A stretch of DNA of 64,000 bases from Hermodice carunculata (taxonomy: Eukaryota > Annelida > Polychaeta > Eunicida > Amphinomidae), in assembly GCA_964020975.1 (NCBI GenBank), contig OZ026628.1:13179331-13243330 (forward strand), given 5' to 3'. This document shows, piece after piece, positions 49,804-62,390 of this stretch (the first letter of the stretch is position 1; each line of letters opens with the position of its first letter). The notes beneath the pieces are model-generated. The model ran no database searches and had not been told where the DNA came from. It saw only the letters and a program-made list of their open reading frames with translations. The translations under genes were made by a program, and so were the position numbers.

Positions 49804-50202
49804 TAGATCGTCCTCAGTATTGCCTTTGGCTTTAGTACTGTACCTGTACGGCAATAGCTTAAATGGTATTGACGGCTTTGGGTCATATACCAGAGACATG
49901 ACTTGTACATATTGTTTTATGTACATATATATTTCTCTTATAATAATCTGCATGGTAAGATAATAGTGCCTCCGCACTAATGTTACCCGTTGTTTGTGAA
50001 CTCGGCTTGAAATGAAGTTTATTATTATCTGCAAACAAATGGACATCAGTGATTTGGACATGAAGGATTCTTCTCAAAATTAGGCCCATAAAACATAATA
50101 ATATCGAGCCACTTCAACCTGTAGCCCTAATAAAATATGATGTTATAGCTTAAAGGTTTCAGACTGACAATGATTTCATTACTGATGTTTATATGCTTCC
50201 AG

Positions 50203-50313
50203 AGAAGGTATCATCAAATACCCTCGGCGGAGCAAATGCAGACCCAGATCAGGAAACTATTCCTCTTGTGGACACAGGCAGAAACGTGGTCAGGAGGAAC
50301 AAACCCTCAGACG
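50203..50313 (+). CDS. Array exon B2 (type B, unit 2)
   Basis: 111 nt between 'tatgcttccag' and donor GACG|gtatgtac at 50,314, phase 1-1. It encodes EKVSSNTLGGANADPDQ, then ETIPLVDTGRNVVRRNKPSD. The open frame continues upstream through 'TDNDFITDVYMLP'. Replacement and silent differences from B1 are about equal in number, and there are no indels. Function unknown. Confidence 0.5.
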
Positions 50314-50562
50314 GTATGTACAACAACAACAACCAAAAAACAAAAAAACAAAAAAAACACCACACAGTCAAAATGAATAATGGTGCTTTTATTTGATTAT
50401 ATGCTGTTCTTATATATATATAAATTATGGTGAGATATGCGAAACGAATCTTGAGCTATGCTGTTCCAGATATTTCTAGTTTTAAAGACTCATAGACGTG
50501 CGCCCATTGATGGCACAGAGCTTATACACTAGTAAATATTTCCCACAGCAAAAGGAGTATTT

Positions 50563-50791
50563 GGGCAGCAGACAGTGGTGAAGAGTGGCAGAGGGCTGCA
50601 TACAGCAGCCATCGGCGGCAGCCCCACCCACAGCTGCCCTCTGCCGCTGATATCCAATTGACACTTCTGGATATGAGCAGTGGACAGTGAAGGTTGATGG
50701 CAGAGAGCAGCAGGTAGTGGCAGAGAACCTGTTGCCGCTGTATGCTGCTGTCTGCCGCCCTCACCACTATCTGCCGCTGGCTGCCACTCTG
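50563..50791. repeat. GC-rich imperfect hairpin block, unit 2
   Basis: Orthologous to 38,379-38,612, with the same inverted GGCAG/CTGCC-rich arms. Confidence 0.7.
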
Positions 50792-52639
50792 TGATAACAC
50801 TATTTCATATAAAATGGAAAGTATGAATCAAGGTGAAAGGGAAGGGAGAAACCGCTTTTAAACAAATTACGAGTCATAGTGTACACATAATTCATTTGAT
50901 GATATCAGATGAAACTGGAAATATAGTCCTATGCTCACCTAGGCCTATGTTACTAGCGTTTGCGGCTTGCAAGCCCACAGTGTTGTAACTGTGTACAAAC
51001 AACAGCAGGGTGAACAGTTGCATGCTATTCATACTACATATGCCCATCTTAGACATAGAATCACACCCTCTCATCTGACATAATTCCAGTAATCTAATTG
51101 CTCCTGCTTCCAACTAAGTTGAAATAAAACAAAAATTCACCATATAATTCCCCTATCAGTTTAGCCAAATTGAATGCCTCTAAGACAGTATTCAACTTTT
51201 TGCCAAGTAACCTCCATTCTGTAGGTCATCTTGGATTTATACATATACGGGGGCCTGTTCAATGTGCTATGTGGGCAACTGAACTAAACTTGTACAATGG
51301 GCTCATATTAGTACATTGTGGCCAGATTTGAAGTCTCTTTGGCATTTTTTTTATATTTTACCCGTGTTATTTTGGCATTTTGGACTATGTCTTGGATCTA
51401 TGCAAATTGCCCAAAGTAGCAGTACGGCCATCCAAGCTAAAAATGTTCAAGAACCCAATACTTGTACAAATCAGAAAAAAAAAGTTTTATTGGAGAAATT
51501 ACTTGCAGATCTAGTATTGAATGCATAGAAATGTTGTATGGACTAAAACGAAAAACAGTACACTAAATACATCCATTTGATGGAAATCTTGTCTATTTAC
51601 ATAAAATTAGCAGTCGTAGCCTTTTATGGATTCTACATGTAAATAAGATGTTTGTTTTTGTATGAGGATCATTTCGATGATAATTTTGGAGTAATGATAT
51701 TATAAAGATTGTAATTTTGCTACCATTGATTGTCACAGCATTGGTGGCAAGTGAGGATAGCAACGCAAAACTAAAAGCAAACCTTGCACTGTCGGGAAAA
51801 ATATTTTGCGAACATTTGCTGTCATTACGTCATTTAATGAAATAAATAATCATACACATGCAATTTATTCATGACTGGTGGTCAACTAGAAGCCAAAGTG
51901 CTTTTTTTTAGGTGAAAATCCCGTTGTGATATATACAACCAAATGAAGTCACTATGATACATTACATCAGGGCAAACGAATGTTATATCACAACAGACTC
52001 GCTTTTTTACACCATTCACTATATTATAACAGTGATCATTGGTCTATAAAATGGTCACCATGTTCCACTAAGACATTATTAACATGCTCAAGCTGGAGGT
52101 TTTCCAGAAGTTGGGAGTGGGAATCGTGCCTTATTTATGTTCATTACACAGCAAAGAATAGACAGTGTCATCTGTTATATGATATCAAGTCCAGCATGGA
52201 TGTACACCTTAATTCGGGACCAGACTTACTATGAAAGAGTTCAGTTAATGTCCTTCCCTAACTCTTGTGATCTCGAGTCGCAAAAACACAGCAAGTGCAG
52301 CAATCTGTTAGTTTCAATCTGTGGATACAGAATATAAGTGATGGCTTCATTTAATCAAAATACAAAGCTCTCATATAATTGCAATCAAAGGTCTGAAAAA
52401 CCTAGACCTGTGGTTGCCTATTCCAGCAGCAAATCAAGCATTCTTGTGAGTCTCCAAAGCATTTAGGCAGATGCAATTTTGACATGAAATACTGTTCCAT
52501 AACTCTAACCAATAAAACTTAACAGTATCGAGCCCCTTTTAGCTTTAATACTATGGAAATATGTCGTCAATCTACTCACCGACCAGCTCAGGAGATACTG
52601 CAAGGTGCTTTAGAGCTCCCTTGCCAATATTTGCAGTCA

Positions 52640-53310
52640 ATTAGCCAAACTGGTCACCAGAGACAATATTCCGATATAATTCATTGCACTGATAAAAAAA
52701 GCACCAGACACTTGGTTTTCCATGGCTTCATCAGTGAGTGATCACATCTCTAGAAGGAACTGGGTGAGATAATGGGCATACTGCACATAGCCAGCGAGAA
52801 TGAAGGACTTCTCATAACAGCGAAGATAATACTGTGCCTCCACTGCAGGTAAATGATGTAGACCATGACAATGTCAAGCAACTTCCCTACCCCATGCATC
52901 ATTAAATCATGACAATAACCTAAGAGCACTGTATTATTCAAGATCTGTTACATGTGACCTTCTCATTTTGGCAACTGGTGGTTAAGCACTGTCTAAAGAA
53001 CCATACTGCTCCATCTTACATACAGGCTTGCCCACATGATCATTTGACTTGTATGAAAAAGAATAGTTGTTGTGATGTTGAACAGATGCTTGCCCTTCGT
53101 GACAGTCCAAAATAGCATATATTCTGTTTTGGGTCTCCTCATTATGACATTCTGTTGCACACAGAATTGCTTTGTTCAATTCTTGTAGTTTGAATTGGTG
53201 GAATACTCCAGATCTCCTGCAGCATGGGAGGATGCACTTCCTTTTATTAACAGCCACATCGTCAATATGGAATACCTGCATATGAAATACATCCATGCAT
53301 GTCAGATTTG
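52640..53310 (-). pseudogene. Minus-strand coding relic, unit 2
   Basis: The longest open stretch is 53,296-52,982 (-), 104 codons: 'MDVFHMQVFHIDDVAVNKRK', 'CILPCCRRSGVF', 'ATECHNEETQNRIYAILDCH', then 'HHNNYSFSYKSNDHVGK'. A second block, 'EAQYYLRCYEKSFILAGYV', lies near 52,800. The Cys/His spacing suggests a metal-binding N-terminus. It is the same relic as in units 1 and 3 and is not a complete gene. Confidence 0.45.
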
Positions 53311-53766
53311 TCTACCACATTCACGCGCATTTCATGGGTCTGGCCATAGAATCAGTGAAGAGTCTTGTCAGCAGGAAGGAGTCATTGATTCTATGACAAG
53401 ACCTACAAAAGATGCAACAACACTTATATTGACATGTTGATTGTGTTGAGCACATGAGGCCTTCACAAAATCGACTTCAAGTCCACTATACCTATGTGTT
53501 CACGAGTTCACACAAAGTTCTAACTACTTTCGGGTCTAGTGTTAAAGACTCATTGACTTGTGCTCATTGACACTTTGCCTTGGATGAGACTAAACGTCAC
53601 TGATAGACTGATTTTGTACAGATGTAAGCATAATGTCACTGGTTAAATATGCCTTGAAACGGACATCCGTCGTTTGACACTTCATTGGAGTTAGTGATCA
53701 TGCTGCTCACTTAAAGCATCTGTTGAACACTCTTCAAGAAGTCCAGATTTTACTGCCTAAATAAAT

Positions 53767-53769
53767 ACT

Positions 53770-53842
<73 letters not shown>

Positions 53843-54036
53843 TTCTCACATTCTGATAAAACTGTGTTATGAAACAAATGCCTTTTCTTACAGGTTGATA
53901 AAGCCATGCTTCTTATTTGCTTCAGGTCGTGCATTCTTTTGTGAATGAGTTCATGTAATGCCAGATATTTGGACAATACGTTTTCAATTACTACTTTCTG
54001 ATTAAAAACATACATGTTTTATTCGAATATATATAT
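53767..54036. repeat. TA-rich junction between units 2 and 3
   Basis: A (TA)n tract at 53,767-53,838, about 190 bases of unrelated AT-rich sequence, then a short (AT)n at 54,029 directly before the unit 3 start. Confidence 0.9.
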
Positions 54037-55354
54037 ATATCGATTGACTAATAGAGTCAATTTTTTTCAGCCTGGCTGTTGTTTCTGGCAGTTGAACTGA
54101 TAGGGTGGCTAGCAGTTATTCTTCCACTGTCTGGCTTTCCAGCCATCCTCATGAGTCTGTCCATCCAAGTACAATTAACGTTTGCAATTTCTCCAGAACT
54201 GTAAACAAGATGCACGTCAAATTTGGCATGCTTCCCATCTTTGCGCATATTCTGTGTTCATTATCATTGTTTTGGAAAGAAGAACATGCAAAATATCCTC
54301 AGCACAGCTGATCAAATTGCTTAAAACTTGTACAGGAACGCATCCAGGGACATCTAAAGCTTGAATTGATCAGCAAGCAGCACTTACAATTTTCCACATG
54401 GGCCCCTAGTTTAAAATAGTCTGGTAACTCTGGAGGGCTAGAGACAGGAAAACCACAGCAAATTACACTTTCCAAAACAAGGATGACAAGTTTCCACACA
54501 TTAATGTGTCATAACTTACATCACCATTTTTTCCCCTTCTCTCTAAAGAGATGCTAAATGACTGACAACTGATAAATTTACAGATATTAAGGTTCGAAAC
54601 AGGTTTATAGAAAATATCAACATGAATATCCAACCCAAAAAAATACTGTAGAATTTAGCACTAGGGGGAGCAGGTGTGCTTTTTCTACTTGGTTGTACGT
54701 TTTTGTTTGGTTTTTATTACTATACCTTTTTAATATAAAATCGATACTTTGGTTATGCAACTATATGTGAGAGAAGTGCACGAGGTGACATTGCAGTCTG
54801 CTTGATTCAAAATGAACATAAATGAAGGTTATAGTTAAACAAATGCACAGCTCATTTGCTGACATTTTTGAGGTTTGAAACCTGGATATGTAGCTACAAT
54901 TCCAGCAGCAAAAAAATTGTTGAATCTCCAAACAGTTAGTCAGGAGTGTTTTGGACATGAAAGATTCTTCTCAGAATTGGGCCCATAAAACATAATAAAA
55001 TCTAGCCACTTTAACCTTTAACCTTTTGCAGCAGGTGGTGTTGCAATCTGCTGGATCTAATATGAACATACATAGAGGTTCCATATAAACTGATGCACAG
55101 CTATTTTATAAACGTCTTTAAAAGTGTGAAGCCTGACATGTAGCTAGCAATTCCAACAGAAAACAACCATTATCAAACATCTCCAAAACTTTCTTGCAGA
55201 AGTGATTTTGACATTGAATATTTTCCTCAAAATTAAACCAATATAACTTTGTAATATTGTGCTAGTTCAACCGTTAACCAGATGCAATACCATGTCATTG
55301 CTAAAATATTCAAAACTGATAATGATTTCATTAGTCATGTTTATGTGTTTGCAG

Positions 55355-55453
55355 AGAAGGCATTATCCAACACCCTTGATGAAGGACAAGAAAACCCACA
55401 ACAGGGAAAGTTAAAGGACACAGACGCAGTTGGGGGAAACGAACCCTCAGATG
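55355..55453 (+). CDS. Array exon A3 (type A, unit 3)
   Basis: 99 nt between 'tatgtgtttgcag' and donor GATG|gtctgtac at 55,454 (a weaker donor than in A1/A2), phase 1-1. It encodes EKALSNTLDEGQENPQQ, then GKLKDTDAVGGNEPSD. The length is the same as A1 and A2. It carries more replacement changes against A2 (about seven) than silent ones (about three), so constraint may be weaker here. Confidence 0.45.
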
Positions 55454-56070
55454 GTCTGTACAGCAACAAAATACACAGCCAAATAGAGAATTCTAAATTT
55501 ATTTGACTAAATGTTGTATTTTTATCTATGAACTATGTTGATATATGAGAAATTAACCATCAGATATATTTCTCAGATAATTTTAAAGTATAAGATAAAG
55601 TGATTATGATAACCTACATTTTATTATTAATGTCGGTACATCAGATAAAGTTGCTGACTTTTGCTCGCATGAAGACAAAATTAATGTGTAGAATGAAACT
55701 CCCAAATGCAATCCAGTTTGTTCAAACTGACTGTTTAGCTAATCAGGGTGAGCTTAGAGAGGCAAGGGAAACGTTCGCACGTTGGAGAAAATTGGTGGAG
55801 CACATTTTCATGTTGCATTTGGGTGTAATCATTGGTCTATGGAACGGACCATAAGGTTCTCCCCCACATTTAAAGCACCTCTTCAGCCCTCTTCAAGAAG
55901 TTGGGATTTTGCCTCATCGATGAATAACGGAATCTGGTACATGCAATAAAGTTTTGTCCAAAAGGCATTGCAGTCAAACAAATGTACTCCTCATTTGCTG
56001 ACATTTTTGAGGTGTGAAATCTGGATATGAAACTAGCAATTCCAACCGCAAAAGGATTGTTGTCATACAT

Positions 56071-57285
56071 CCGGGTCAAATTTGGAGGTGTGTTTAGTGA
56101 ATGGACAGAAATCTGAACTGGTGTCCTGAAGGCAGTATTCTAGCACCCTATTGTTAAACATTTAATGAATGTGTTTTTTACTTCTTTTAACAAAATTGTG
56201 ATCTTGACAATTATGCTGACGACAATACAATATCGTATCATCATTAGAACTTATCCATCGTCAAACACGCAATTGATACTGCTGCAAAGATTGCATATAA
56301 TTTGTTTGAAGACAATCAAATGAAAGTCAATACAGAGAAATTTCAGGCACTTCTATTTTGTCCGAGCATGTCAAATGGTCCTAAAAACTTCTGCTTTGAA
56401 ATTGATGGTATTAAGATAAGACCAGACAAATCGGTCAAACTTTTAGGAATCCATATTGATGACAATCTGAAATTTAATGGGCATATCACTCACATATGTA
56501 AGCAGGGTGCAAAACAAGTAAGAGTTCTAAGACGCTCGCATGGCATTTATGTGGAAAATCTGACACTGCAAAAATGGAAAAAAAATCAAGAAAGGGCTAT
56601 GCGTTTTGTTTTTAGTGATTTATCTTCTTTTTATTCCGATCTTCTAAGCGATCAAGTAAACTTTCTCTTCTCTTCAGCCAACTAAGAGAATTATTCATTG
56701 AAGTCTGCAAAATCACAACACAAAGCAGACCTTCTTTTCTTCATGACTTATATCAGAAAAAAAGAAGTCCCGTACAATTCAAGGGATAATCTGCAACTTA
56801 TACAGCCTGCTTATGATACAATTACATTTGGAAAACACTCTTTACAATACAAAGGGGCCAAGATGTGGAATACTCTACCACTTTCCATGAAGGAAGCCAC
56901 AACACTCTCTTAATTCAAAAGACTCGTATATACATGGCTTGGCCCTCCATGTTCATGTTTCCTGTGTTTCTTATGTCAGAGCAGGAATTGGATAACTTCT
57001 GTTTACCTTAAAATGACTAGCTGTGTCATGTCTGATCCATTTGTGATATAGCTCTTACTCTAGATCGTCCTCAGTATTGCCGTTGGCTTAAGTGCTGTAC
57101 CTGTACGGCAGCAGCTTACATGGTATTGACGGCTTTGGGTCATATACTAGAGACATGGCTTGTACATATTGTTTTAAATACATATAAAGTTCTCTTATAA
57201 TAATCTGCATGGTAAGATAATAGTGTATCGGCACTAATGTTACCCATTTTTTGTAAACTCGACTTGAAATAAAGTTTATTACTAT
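56071..57285 (+). mobile_element. LINE copy in unit 3
   Basis: Same insertion point and 3' end as in unit 1. RT-derived blocks include 'SVKLLGIHIDDNLKFNG' and 'ITHICKQGAK' (56,302-56,685), then 'GAKMWNTLPLSMKEATTLS' near 56,850, the typical C-terminus of CR1-like LINEs. It is truncated and broken. Confidence 0.88.
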
Positions 57286-57459
57286 CTCCAAACAAATGGA
57301 CAGGAGTGATTTGGACATGAAGGATTCTTCTCAGAACTAGGCCCATGAAACATAATTATATCGAGCCACTTCAATTTGTAGCCCCGACAAAATATAATGT
57401 TGTCTCTTAAATGTTTCAGACTGATAATGATTTTATTACTGATGTTTATATGCTTACAG

Positions 57460-57570
57460 AGAAGGTACCATCAAACACCCTCGGTGGAGTGAATGCAGAC
57501 CCAGATCAGGCAACTATTCCTTTGCTGGACACAGGCAGAAACTTAGTTGGGAAAAACAAACCCTCAGACG
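57460..57570 (+). CDS. Array exon B3 (type B, unit 3)
   Basis: 111 nt between 'tatgcttacag' and donor GACG|gtatgtac at 57,571, phase 1-1. It encodes EKVPSNTLGGVNADPDQ, then ATIPLLDTGRNLVGKNKPSD. The open frame continues upstream through 'TDNDFITDVYMLT'. No indel relative to B1 or B2. Confidence 0.5.
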
Positions 57571-57787
57571 GTATGTACAACAAAAAATATACAGTCAAAA
57601 TGAATAATGGTGCTTTTATTTGATTATATGCTGTTCTTATATCTATAGATTATGGTGAGATATGCGAAATGAATCTTGAGATATGGTGTACCGGAGGTTT
57701 TTAGTTTTAAAGACTCATACACGTGCGCCCATTGATGGTACAAACCTCATACACTAGTAAATGTTTTCTACCCTAAGAGGAGCATTT

Positions 57788-58014
57788 GGGCAGCAAACAG
57801 TGGTGAAGAGTGGCAGAGAGGGGCATACAGCAACCATAGGCAGCAGACCCGCCTACAGCTGCTCTCTGCCGCTGAAATCCAATTGACACTTCTGGAGCTG
57901 AGCGGTGGACAGCTGGGGTTGATGGCAGATTAGCAGGTAGTGGCAGAGAGCCTGTTGCCGCTGTATGCTGCTGTCTGCCACCCTCCACCACTATCTGCCG
58001 CTGACTGCCACTCT
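57788..58014. repeat. GC-rich imperfect hairpin block, unit 3
   Basis: Orthologous to the blocks at 38,379 and 50,563. Confidence 0.7.
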
Positions 58015-59429
58015 CTGCTAACAACTGTTTTATATAAAATGTAAAATGTGAATCCGGGTGAAGGGGAAGGGAAAGAAGCCTCTTTTAAACAAATTACCAG
58101 TGACAGTGTACACATAAATCATTTGATGATATCAGATGACACTGGAAATATAGTCCTATGCTCACCTAGGCCTATGTTACTTGCCCTTGCCGCTTGCAAA
58201 CCCACAGTGTTGTAACTGTGTACAGACAACAACAGGTTCAACAGATATATGCTATTCATACTACATATACCCATCTTAGCATTAGAATCACACCCTCTCA
58301 TGTGACATAATTCCAGTTATCTGATTGACTCCTGCATCCAATCAAATTTAAATAAAACAATGCAGTTCAGCATTTAATTTTTCTATCATTTAAGCCAAAT
58401 TGGACGCATCTAAGACAATATTCAACTTTTAGCCCAGTAACCTTCATTTTGTAGGTCATCTTGGATTTATACATATACGGGAACCTGTTCAATGTTGCTA
58501 TGTGGGCAACTGAACTACACTTGTACTATGGGCTCATAGGAGTACATTGTGGCCAGATTTGTAGTTTCTTTGGCATTTTTTTTATTTTACCCATGTTATT
58601 TTGGCATTTTGGACCCTATCTTGGGTTTATGCAAAAAGCCCAAAGTAGCAGTAAGGCCATCCAAGCTAAACATGTTCTAGAACCCAATATTTGTACAAAT
58701 CAGAAAAAAAAAAAAAAAAATATTTGGGAAATTACTTGCAGATTTAGTATTGAATGCATAGGAATGTTGTATGGACAAAAGCGAAAAACAGTACACTAGA
58801 TACATCCATTTGGTGCAAATCTTGTCTATTTACATAAAATTAGCAGTTGTAGCCTTTTATGGACCCTACACGTAAATAAGATGCTTTTAACTACTTTCCC
58901 TCCCAGAAAGATATGCTGGTATTCGCTTCAGGTCAATAAACGTGGAAAATCAACTGTAGGCTTAGAAATTTCATCAATGCATTGTCCATCACGCATAATT
59001 AATTCATATTGTTAACGCTCTCTCAATGACCAAGTTCCAGATTCTCTTGGCGAAGATTTAGCTTTGATGTGTCTTCAGGAAGTCTATTCACCGTGTCACG
59101 CTTCAATACTTTACAATGAAAATTTGAAAATTTGACGACGATTGGTACTGTGTATGGGTGCGTTGTTAATACTCAAAATCTAACGTACATTTAATTTTAC
59201 AAACGTTAAATTTACAGATTTGCTTCAAACTTCATGGTAATGCAGCTTCAGTCAATGTCTCCCAAGTATATTCAATATATATTAGTTTCAATGATTTTTG
59301 GATTGTTATTGCTTTCTATCTATAAAATTTGACAAAAACTTGCATCCTCTAAAAATCGTATGGCACAATGACCTCAATATATACAGAGGAACCCATTGGG
59401 ATTCCCTATGGAGAGACCTTTTTTGAAAC

Positions 59430-59900
59430 TGATGGAAGATGTTAGATTTGCCCTTAGTATGAATGTCCTGCCCAGGTGGGACCCACTGCTGGTTTTAGTC
59501 ATGTTGAAGAATTTGCCATTTCAGTGCCTCGAGGACCCTTAATAAGATTCCCTCAAGTGCTGGACATGGTAAACTTTTGTTCTACTAACACTTGCTTCAG
59601 GTGCTCAAAGCGAGATCTGTGCTCTGGCTTATGACTGACTCCAATAGTCACCTGATCCCTCCCACATGACCCTCAGACCTCGCTGGGTCTTCTTTGCAAA
59701 GAATCAAGTAGCTCAAGTCTGTCTGCGCCCTTTAAGGGCTTTACCCTCCATGCCATGAATGCCACTCGTACTGCTGAGAAAAGAGCCCTGTGCCCAAGTG
59801 ACTCTTTGCTGGTATATTTCCTGCAAGGACGGAGGTGTGCCCCCTTCTACCACTGACTTGTCATTACATGTCTTTATGTGAGGATCATTCAGATGATAAT
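59430..59900 (+). mobile_element. DIRS-type tyrosine-recombinase fossil, unit 3
   Basis: Orthologous to 40,021-40,490, with the same recombinase wording ('VLPRWDPLLVLVM', 'TLRPRWVFFAKNQ'). Partial, broken in several places and old. Confidence 0.6.
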
Positions 59901-60800
59901 TTTGTAGTAATGATACTATAAATATTGTAATTTTGCTAAATTTGATTGTCACAGCATTGGTGGTAAGTGAGGGTTGTAACGCAAAACTAAAAGTAAACAT
60001 TGCACTGTCGTGAAAAATATTTTGCGAACATTTACTGTGATTACGTCATATAATGAAATAATCATACACATGCATTTTATTCATGACTGGTGGTCAACTA
60101 TAAGCCAAAGTGCTTTTTTGAGGTGATAATCCCGTTGGGGTACATACAACCAAATGAAGTCACTGTGATATATTAGATATTAAATCACGGCAAGCGAATG
60201 TTATATCACAGCAGACCCGTTTTTTACACCATTTACTATATTATAACAGTGATCATTGGTCTAAAATATGGTCACCATGTTCCACATGGATATTATTAAC
60301 ATGCTCCAGCTAGATGTTTTCCTGAAGTTGGGAGCGGGAATCTTGCTTAGATCATGTTCATTACACAACAAAGAATAGACAGTGTCATCCGTTATATGAT
60401 GACAGGTCCTGCATGGATATACACCTTAACTCGGGACCCGACTTAATATCAAGGAGTACAGTTAATGTCCTTCCCTCACTCTTGTGATCTCGAGTCACAA
60501 AATGGCAGCAAATGCAGCTATCTGTTAGTTTCAATCTGTTCATAAGGAATACAAATGATGGCTTCATTTAATCAAAATACAAAGCTCTTATATAATTGCA
60601 ATCATAGGTCTGAAACCTAGACCTGTGGCTGCCTATTCCAGCAGCAAATCAAGCATTGTTGTGAGTTTCAAAAGCGTTAAGGCAGATGCAATTTTGACAT
60701 GAAATACTATTCTATAACTCTCACCAATTAAACTTAACAGTATCGAGCCCCTGTTAGCTTTAAGCCAGATGAAATATCATGCTATTGGCAAAACATTACG

Positions 60801-60950
60801 CCTGACAATGATTTTTCTACGTGTGTTGATGTGCTTTCTGAGAAAGCATCGCAATCTACAAAATTACAGGAAAAACATGCAAAAGTGAAACATATCCTGT
60901 CATGGACATAGAAAAGGACAAATATGATTAAAAACACAAACTCTCAGACG
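60801..60950 (+). pseudogene. Decayed array exon C3 (type C, unit 3)
   Basis: Orthologous to C1. It keeps 'DNDF' and 'VDVLSEKASQST' at the start, close to A and B, but has a stop further on and CAGACG|CTAAGT at the donor position. The donor loss is shared with C1, so it predates the unit 1/3 split. Confidence 0.5.
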
Positions 60951-61717
60951 CTAAGTGCATAACAAAATACACAGTTAGCAAAACTAACTGCATCAATTTC
61001 CTTTAATGATTTGCCCATATTTTCATACTGTATGCAAGAATCGAATCTTGAGATACGTTTCAAGGAAATTAGCACAGCTGGGGCAAAGGCATCAGTGCAC
61101 ACAGGCTAACTGGCAAACACAATCGCCATTGGACGTCAACAAATGTGTGTGCATCAGTCTGGACTGAGATTGATGCTATAAAGTTGTAAGATGTCGATGC
61201 TGGCAGAATCTGCCACCTGGAGAAAAACTGATGCCTATTGACATTTTACAGGAGGTTAAAACTAAGTTTTTCATTGAACCCTTGGCCCTACAGCCCTCCC
61301 CTCTTTGGTATTGTTTAAAAGTGCTATTTTTTATTTTACGTTGAGAAAGACAAGCCTTCCACATGTCGAAACCTTTTTCTCTGTAAAGCCAAAGGTCATT
61401 TGATAGAGAAATTGTGCAGAAGCCATATCTATGCTGAATTTGGGTCTTCACATTATTCCGTGCAACCGACCTTCATGCTAATCCTCTGTATTTAAGGCAC
61501 CTGCTCAGCGCTCTTTCAATGAGCCAGAGCTCACCTCTTTCAAAGGTCATGATAGCTGGAACATGCTACAAGGCTCAGTCCAAAATATGCCATAAATCAT
61601 GCTCATAACTTATTAGTGTTGACCTGCACATGTTCAAGCTTCGTCAATCTACTCACCCACCAGCTCAGGAGATACCGTAATGTCATTTAGAGCTCCCTTG
61701 TCAATAATTGCAGTCTA

Positions 61718-62390
61718 TTAGCCAAACTGGTGACCAGAGACAATATTCCGATTACTTTCATTGCGCTGACAAAAAAAAGCACCAGGCACTCGGTTTACCG
61801 TGGCTTCAGCAGTGAGTGCACACATCTCTAGAAGGAACTGGGTGAGATAGTGGGCATACTGCTCATAGCCAGCAAGAAAGAAGTACTTCTCATAACAGCG
61901 AAGATCATACTGTGCCTCCACTGCAGCTAAATCATGTAGAACATGACAATGTAAAGCAACTTCGTTACCCCATGCATCATTAAATCATCACAATAACCTA
62001 ATAGAACTGTGTTAGTCAAGATCAGTTACATGTGACTTTCTCATTTTGGCAACTGATGGTTAATCACTGTCTAAAGAACCATACTGCTTCATCTTACATA
62101 CAGGTTTGCCCACATGATCATTTGACTTGTGTGAACAGGAATAGTTGTTATGATGTTGAATAGATGCTTGCCCTTCGTGACAGTCCAAAATAGCATATAT
62201 TCTGTTTTGGGTCTTCTCATTATGACATTCTGTTGCACAGGGAATTACTTTCTTCAATTCTTGTAGTTTGAAGTGTTGGAATAGTCCAGATCTCCTGCAG
62301 CATGGGAGGAGGCACTTCCTTTTATTAACAGCTACATCGTCAATATGGAATACCTGTATATGAAATACATCCATGCATGTAAGATTTGTC
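61718..62390 (-). pseudogene. Minus-strand coding relic, unit 3
   Basis: Two open stretches remain: 62,374-62,060 (-), 'MDVFHIQVFHIDDVAVNKRK' through 'HHNNYSCSHKSNDHVGK', and 61,921-61,718 (-), 'EAQYDLRCYEKYFFLAGYE' and 'AHYLTQFLLEMCALTAEA'. Same relic as in units 1 and 2. Confidence 0.45.

Larger units (their letters stand above)
47159..50029 (+). mobile_element. LINE copy in unit 2, split by a Tc1-like element
   Basis: Same insertion as 36,597-37,879, but lacking its first part and split by the Tc1-like element at 47,998-49,803. RT blocks 'KVNTEKFQALLF' and 'SVKLLGIYIDDKLKFNG' are readable near 47,345-47,510. It shares with unit 3 a loss of about 85 bases near 47,565 that unit 1 does not have. 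Confidence 0.85.
45798..53762 (+). repeat. Array unit 2 (about 8.0 kb, 6.2 kb without the transposon)
   Basis: It has the same order as unit 1 but is shortened by at least four deletions: about 46,678 (leader sub-repeats fused), about 47,157 (into the LINE 5' part), about 51,650 (about 1 kb including the DIRS fossil) and about 52,548 (about 1.15 kb including module C). Modules A and B are intact. It gained a 1.8-kb Tc1-like element. Confidence 0.93.
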
